Below are positions 22,256 to 26,268 of a stretch of DNA of 26,268 nt, one piece after another. The notes under the pieces are model-generated. The model worked only from the letters and a program-made list of their open reading frames with translations, had not been told where the DNA came from and made no database searches. The stretch lies in assembly GCA_937913075.1 (NCBI GenBank), contig CALEPU010000072.1:1-26268 (forward strand). Reading direction: 5' to 3'. The stretch is from an uncultured Clostridia bacterium. GTDB lineage: Bacteria; Bacillota; Clostridia; Christensenellales; CAG-138. Positions within the stretch are counted from its first letter, which is position 1, and every line of letters starts with the position of its first letter. The position numbers and the translations under genes are program-made.

Positions 22256-22266
22256 TATGATATAAT
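22238..22266 (+). promoter_or_regulatory. Promoter of the Big_2/dockerin gene
   Basis: TTGCCA (22238-22243), 17 bp, TATAAT (22261-22266) with TGA before it (extended -10). Transcription would begin near 22273, giving a 15-nt leader. The -35 lies within the terminator arm. Confidence 0.7.
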
Positions 22267-22287
22267 AAACAAAAAACGGAGTCGCTT

Positions 22288-23334
22288 ATGAAAAAAACCA
22301 TTGCATTTATTATGTGTCTGCTGCTGACGTTCGTCTGTCTGCCTGTCTCCGGCATGCCTGCCGCTTACGCCGGAGAGGACGTGCGGACGAATACTCCCGT
22401 TCCCGCGGAGGAGGGGCTTTACCTGTATCCCGCCGAGATCGCCATACCCATGTTCAGCTCCAATTTCAACGAAAGGCTTTGGGTGTACTGGGACGGCGAA
22501 TTGGAACAAGCAAGCCTGTTTAGCTGGTCTTCCTCCGACACGAGCGTCGTTACGGTGACGAAGAACGGCTATATCAACCCCGTTGCGCCCGGCACTGCGG
22601 TAATTACCGTGTCCGACGATGATGAGACCGCGCAGTGCGTCGTGACCGTTGTGCCCGACGATGACTTTGCAAGGCTGCAGGATCTGCAAATCACCGATAT
22701 CAACCTGCCGTTCTATCCCGAACAGGTTGGCATAGGGCCTCTTTGCGGGGGCGAGGCGGTCATACTGAAACGCACCATATTCACGCCCTCCTGCTCCGAC
22801 GACAGCTGTCCCGATCCCAATGATCTGCTTACCGAGACGGGCTGGGCTTATTCCTATGCTGTGGTATTCAAGTTCATGGCGCATAACGGGCATTCATACG
22901 TTTTCAATACTTCAAAGTATGAAGGGACCGGCGCGGCGCAGAACGCATACGTTTTGGTGTACGATCAGTTCTTCAACCTCTGGGCATACAGCAAGGGCAC
23001 TACTGCAAATCCCTTCGGCTCGGTAACGCTCAATTCGTATGAGGACAGTTATTTCTACGTCGCGATAACCCCCATAACCTATACCGCGAACGCCGGCAGC
23101 GGTTACGTTAATTTCCAAGCGTATGACGTTGCACAGCCCGATCCGCCCCAGATACTGCTCGGCGATGCGGATTGCAGCGGCGAGGTGAATTTTGCGGATA
23201 TCTCCTGTATGTATCTTTGCCTTATCGGAGGAGCGGCTTTAACGCCTCAGGGAGAGCTCAACGCCGATTTTGACGGCGACGGCTCGGTGGGGTTCGTCGA
23301 CGTTTCCGCCTTATATATGTCGTTGATCAACTGA
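22288..23334 (+). CDS. Secreted Big_2-like protein with C-terminal dockerin
   Basis: 348 residues. A signal peptide covers 1-28 (hydrophobic core FIMCLLLTFVCLPVSG, cut near AYA). Residues about 45-122 resemble a bacterial Ig-like Big_2 domain (FSWSSSDTSVVTVTKNGYIN, GTAVITVSDDD). A region of about 125-285 is unrecognised, beta-rich and aromatic, with four Cys near 155-175. Residues 291-348 form a type I dockerin with two calcium loops (GDADCSGEVNFAD and DFDGDGSVGFVD). Exported and probably bound to a cohesin partner or the surface; no catalytic domain is evident. CGGAG precedes the ATG. It is the second dockerin protein in this window. Confidence 0.85.
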   Translation: MKKTIAFIMCLLLTFVCLPVSGMPAAYAGEDVRTNTPVPAEEGLYLYPAEIAIPMFSSNFNERLWVYWDGELEQASLFSWSSSDTSVVTVTKNGYINPVAPGTAVITVSDDDETAQCVVTVVPDDDFARLQDLQITDINLPFYPEQVGIGPLCGGEAVILKRTIFTPSCSDDSCPDPNDLLTETGWAYSYAVVFKFMAHNGHSYVFNTSKYEGTGAAQNAYVLVYDQFFNLWAYSKGTTANPFGSVTLNSYEDSYFYVAITPITYTANAGSGYVNFQAYDVAQPDPPQILLGDADCSGEVNFADISCMYLCLIGGAALTPQGELNADFDGDGSVGFVDVSALYMSLIN

Positions 23335-23351
23335 CGTTCGGAATTGACAGC

Positions 23352-23383
23352 AAACCGGTCGGGAGCCGCTTCCCGACCGGTTT
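23352..23383. terminator. Bidirectional terminator between the dockerin and M28 genes
   Basis: A 13-bp perfect stem, AAACCGGTCGGGA with TCCCGACCGGTTT, around a 6-nt loop. It lies between convergent genes. Confidence 0.88.
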
Positions 23384-23410
23384 AATAATTTAGCTGAAAA
23401 GAATGGATAT

Positions 23411-24640
23411 TCAAGCCTTCCTCTTGCGGAAGAGATACTCGTCAAGCTCCTTCTTGACGTTCTCGGGTATCTCCCTGTCAACGGGGCAGACCGCCGCCAT
23501 GGCCATACGGCGCGTGAATTCGGTTATGAACGCAATATCGGCGCCGAGCTGTTCCATGGAAAGCACGTTCATAAGATCGTAACGGCAATGTATCGGCGCA
23601 ACGCTGCCGCCCGCCATTCGTGCAAAGGAAAGCGCGGGCACGCCCTTGTCGGCAAACGGGGTGGAGTCGCTGGAATAAACGCCCGTCTTCGCGCTTACGG
23701 GGAAACCGAGCTCTGCGCCCATGTAGGAAATATAGCCCGCGAGCTTCTCCTCTGCGGAAACGCATGAGATGAACTTGCCCATTACAGTGCCTATCATATC
23801 GAGGTTGATATTGAGCACTGTCTTTTCAAGCTCCGCCTCATGGGAGGCGACGTAAGCCTTGGAGCCCAGTAGCCCGCGCTCCTCGCTGCCGCAGAATATG
23901 AAGCGCAGACCGTAGTTGAGCTCTTTTTTGCGGAGCGCATCCATAACGCCCAGAAGCCCCGCGCAGCCGCTCATGTTGTCATATGCGCCATGGGAAAGCG
24001 CAGTGCTGTCGTAATGCGCGGAAAGAGCGATCCACTCGTCGCTCTTCCCCGGAAGCTCGGCAATAACGTTGTGGGACTGCCCCTCATACTCGTTCTGCCT
24101 GATAACGATGCGGACGCGGCGGGCCTTGTTCTTAACGAGCTCAACAGCGGTGGATGCGTGCAGCATTGCACAGAGCACCTTTCGCTCCTCGCCGACGACG
24201 GCAGCCCTTAAATCGCGCTCGTCGACGTCACGATTGCCGTTGTGAAGCTCGCCGTAACGGAAGAGGATGCCCAATGCTCCCGCCTTCATTAGATCCTGAT
24301 AGGCGAAGCGCCCTATGCCGAGGGTGTCCAGCAGAACTATCTTGTCCTTTGCGCCCGCTATCGAGACCCTGTCCTGAGAGGGCATATAATAGAGTTCGCC
24401 CTCAATATCGCCGCTGCCGCAGCAGAAAAGAGCTTTTGCGGGTATCTCCCTGCCGTCGGCATACACGTGCGCTTCCTCTATGCTGCTCATCGGAACGGGG
24501 AATGCCTCCAAATGAGCGTGCACGCCAAGCTGTTCGCAGCGCTCCGCCAAATACTCCGCGGTGCGCTTTTCCTCCGGCGTTCCGCTGGCGTGGACGTAAT
24601 CGGTGTCTTTGAATATCTGCTTCAATGCCCTGCTGTTCAT
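23411..24640 (-). CDS. M28 family metallopeptidase with PA-like insert
   Basis: 409 residues from the ATG at 24640-24638, 8 nt behind AAAGGA. An upstream in-frame ATG inside sigH is rejected. M28 zinc ligands and base: His209 and Asp211 (SAHYDS), Asp221 (YDNMSG), Glu253/Glu254 (GSEERGLLGS), Asp281 (NINLDMIG) and His351 (IHCRYD). A PA-like insert lies at about 75-185 (KIVLLDTLGIGRFAYQDLMKAGALGILF). No signal peptide, unlike many M28 aminopeptidases, so it may act in the cytoplasm. It follows sigH by 38 bp on the same strand with no terminator between, so it may share that transcript. Substrate unknown. Confidence 0.9.
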   Translation of the reverse strand: MNSRALKQIFKDTDYVHASGTPEEKRTAEYLAERCEQLGVHAHLEAFPVPMSSIEEAHVYADGREIPAKALFCCGSGDIEGELYYMPSQDRVSIAGAKDKIVLLDTLGIGRFAYQDLMKAGALGILFRYGELHNGNRDVDERDLRAAVVGEERKVLCAMLHASTAVELVKNKARRVRIVIRQNEYEGQSHNVIAELPGKSDEWIALSAHYDSTALSHGAYDNMSGCAGLLGVMDALRKKELNYGLRFIFCGSEERGLLGSKAYVASHEAELEKTVLNINLDMIGTVMGKFISCVSAEEKLAGYISYMGAELGFPVSAKTGVYSSDSTPFADKGVPALSFARMAGGSVAPIHCRYDLMNVLSMEQLGADIAFITEFTRRMAMAAVCPVDREIPENVKKELDEYLFRKRKA

Positions 24641-24678
24641 ATCGTTATTCCTTTCGTGTTTAATTAAATGCAATGGGG

Positions 24679-25320
24679 TCACTTGAATTCCGCAAGCGGA
24701 GCTTCGAGCTTTTTTCTGATCCTTTGCAGCGCGTTGTCCACCGCCTTGGTGCCGCGGCAGAGCTCCTTTGCTATCTCGCTGTAAGACATGCCCATGAGGT
24801 ACCTGTCGAGCACGCTGCGCTCGAAATCGGTCAGCCGCTCATTTAATGCGCGCTCTACCGAGAGCGAAAGCTCCTGCCTGATATAAAGCTCCTCCGGATC
24901 GAGCGCCGCGCCCGCGCTCAAAATGTCGATAAGCTGCTTGTCTGAGTCCTCGTCGAAGGCAGGCTTGTAAAGCGACTCGTACTGATTGAGGGGGATATGC
25001 TTGTCGCGGGTTGCGTTCCTTATCGCGGTGAAGATCTGCCGTGTTATACACATCTCGGCAAACGGACGAAAGGAGTTGTTCTTCTCAATGTCGTAATCGC
25101 GCACCGCCTTAAAAAAGCCTATCATGCCCTCCTGGATAAGATCCTCCCTGTCGGCGCCCATCAAAAAATACGGACGCGCCCTGCCTCGGACAAGGTTCTT
25201 ATACCGGTAATACAGCTCGTCCGAGGCTGCGCCGTTCTGCGCCTTGGCAAGCGCGACCAACGCCTCGTCGGTAAGCTCTGAAAGCTCGGTGCTGTCGGTT
25301 GTTGCGTTTTCGTCTGCCAT
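24679..25320 (-). CDS. sigH: RNA polymerase sigma factor SigH (Spo0H)
   Basis: 213 residues from the ATG at 25320-25318 (Bacillus subtilis SigH: 218). Nearly diagnostic segments: RARPYFLMGADREDLIQEGMI (region 2), FAEMCITRQIFTAIRNATR, HIPLNQYESLYKPAFDEDSD, and SYSEIAKELCRGTKAVDNAL (region 4). The start lies 4 bp after the rlmB stop and has only AGGA close to it, so translation may be coupled; a TTG at 25356 in the same frame is an alternative. SigH drives the switch to stationary-phase and sporulation genes in Firmicutes, so a spore-forming ancestry is suggested. rlmB-sigH order is the known Firmicutes arrangement. Confidence 0.95.
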   Translation of the reverse strand: MADENATTDSTELSELTDEALVALAKAQNGAASDELYYRYKNLVRGRARPYFLMGADREDLIQEGMIGFFKAVRDYDIEKNNSFRPFAEMCITRQIFTAIRNATRDKHIPLNQYESLYKPAFDEDSDKQLIDILSAGAALDPEELYIRQELSLSVERALNERLTDFERSVLDRYLMGMSYSEIAKELCRGTKAVDNALQRIRKKLEAPLAEFK

Positions 25321-25324
25321 GATC

Positions 25325-26268
25325 CTATTTTGCCGTATCCTGTCGTACTTTTTCAAACATTATCACCGCCGCGGCGACGGAGGCGTTGAGGCTCTCCATC
25401 TTACCCTTGAGCGGTATGGAAACCGTGTAATCGCATTTTTCGGCCACGAGACGGCTGAGTCCCGCACCCTCCGCGCCGACGACCAACGCGAACGGTCCTT
25501 TCAGATCTGCGGTGTAAAGCGGCTCGCCCGACATATCCCCGCCGGCGACCCATACGCCCGCCTCTTTAAGGCGCTCGATAGCTACGGCAAGATTTACGAC
25601 CTTGGCTATCCTTATGTGCTCTGTCGCGCCCGCGGAGGTCTTGACGACCGCCGCCGTAACGGATGCGGAGCGGCGCTTGGTTATAACAACGCCGTGAGCG
25701 CCCGCGCACTCCGCACTCCTTATTACGGAGCCGAGGTTGTGCGGATCCTCAACGCCGTCCAAGAGCACCACGAAGGGCGGCTCGCCCTTCTCGGCGGCGT
25801 AGTCCAAAATATCCGAAAGCTCGCAGTATTCCACGCCGGGAACGTATGCCACGATGCCCTGATGATTGCCCGTCCTGCCGTTGTGACCGAAGGGCATGCA
25901 GAGCTCGTCGAGCTTCGCCCTGTCAACATCGCGCACCACGAGCTTTGCGTCCCGCGCAAGCTCCAATATCTCGTTGAGGGAGCCGTCGTGCTCCTTGGTG
26001 ACGAGTATGCGGTCAATGCTCCTGCCCGCTTTTATCGCCTCTTTAACGGGGTTCCTGCCCATTATGATGTTGGGCAGCTCCGCAGGCTCCTGCTGCTGAG
26101 AGACGTCAAGCTCCCTGCCGTGGGGTCTGCTCCCGCCGGAATTGCCGTCAAAATCGCCGCGAGGCTCCCTGCGGGGAGGAATATCGCGGGGATAATCCTC
26201 CATTCGACCGAGGCTGCCCGAGGACCTTTCACGGCGCGTGTATCCCGCGCCGGACTCACGGGAAGCCC
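25325..26268 (-). CDS. rlmB: 23S rRNA (guanosine-2'-O)-methyltransferase RlmB (partial, start beyond window)
   Basis: The frame is open to the right edge (313 residues seen), and the ATG at 26203-26201 has no ribosome site, so the true start is probably outside. The first 65 residues or so are Arg/Gly/Ser-rich and disordered. A substrate-binding SpoU domain follows (IIMGRNPVKEAIKAG), then the knotted SpoU methyltransferase domain with motif 1 (LLDGVEDPHNLGSVIRSA), motif 2 (VVGAEGAGLSRLV) and motif 3 (IPLKGKMESLNASVAAAV). It methylates a 23S rRNA guanosine using S-adenosylmethionine. SigH follows directly. Confidence 0.92.
   Translation of the reverse strand, partial: ASRESGAGYTRRERSSGSLGRMEDYPRDIPPRREPRGDFDGNSGGSRPHGRELDVSQQQEPAELPNIIMGRNPVKEAIKAGRSIDRILVTKEHDGSLNEILELARDAKLVVRDVDRAKLDELCMPFGHNGRTGNHQGIVAYVPGVEYCELSDILDYAAEKGEPPFVVLLDGVEDPHNLGSVIRSAECAGAHGVVITKRRSASVTAAVVKTSAGATEHIRIAKVVNLAVAIERLKEAGVWVAGGDMSGEPLYTADLKGPFALVVGAEGAGLSRLVAEKCDYTVSIPLKGKMESLNASVAAAVIMFEKVRQDTAK

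Noticed and set aside
1..26268. CRISPR array, tRNA, rRNA, prophage or transposase
   Set aside because: No regularly spaced repeats, cloverleaf sequences, rRNA segments or integrase/transposase motifs were seen on either strand by eye.

Overview
The window looks like a chromosomal segment of an anaerobic Clostridia-type Firmicute, probably an uncultured gut lineage. Evidence: a SigH gene directly after rlmB (typical Firmicutes synteny), a Tyr-specific T-box leader on tyrS, FloA/NfeD flotillin genes, an Enterococcus-like nine-gene V-type ATPase operon, secreted dockerin proteins, and good GGAGG ribosome binding sites in a fairly GC-rich background. No rRNA, tRNA, CRISPR array, prophage or insertion sequence was seen. 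The genus cannot be named from this sequence.

Layout. (1) 1-1007, minus: 5' part of a secreted thioredoxin-fold protein with two InlB-like repeats and the start of a dockerin, running off the left edge. (2) 1222-4369, plus: a zinc-ribbon/coiled-coil protein with its own terminator, then NfeD, a small zinc-ribbon membrane protein, flotillin FloA and a membrane-anchored Q/charge-rich protein. (3) 4426-6018: two unrecognised membrane proteins. (4) 6019-6339: no confident gene; two tiny ORFs and a hairpin. (5) 6340-8023: ECF sigma factor and its overlapping membrane anti-sigma factor. (6) 8080-11184, minus: three M42 metallo-aminopeptidases, tightly coupled. (7) 11333-12864: promoter, T-box and tyrS, divergent from the M42 genes. 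(8) 13163-22164: promoter and V-type ATPase operon in the order F(G/H)-I-K-E-C-G-A-B-D; the K subunit has the full set of residues matching the Na+ ligands of Enterococcus hirae NtpK. (9) 22288-23334: secreted Big_2-like/dockerin protein with its own promoter. (10) 23411-26268, minus: rlmB (start beyond the right edge), sigH and an M28 peptidase.

The genes mostly concern the envelope (flotillin module, ECF/anti-sigma pair, Na+ pump, secreted dockerin proteins) and cytoplasmic peptide breakdown (three M42 and one M28 peptidase). The main unexplained signals are a 16-bp palindrome, TATTTCCCGGGAAATA, found identically in the M42 operon leader and between the ATPase operon and the dockerin gene; an 18-bp inverted repeat that can terminate the ATPase operon and also contains the -35 box of the next gene; and the zinc-ribbon proteins in and next to the flotillin operon. 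These are candidates read by eye; no database search was possible.
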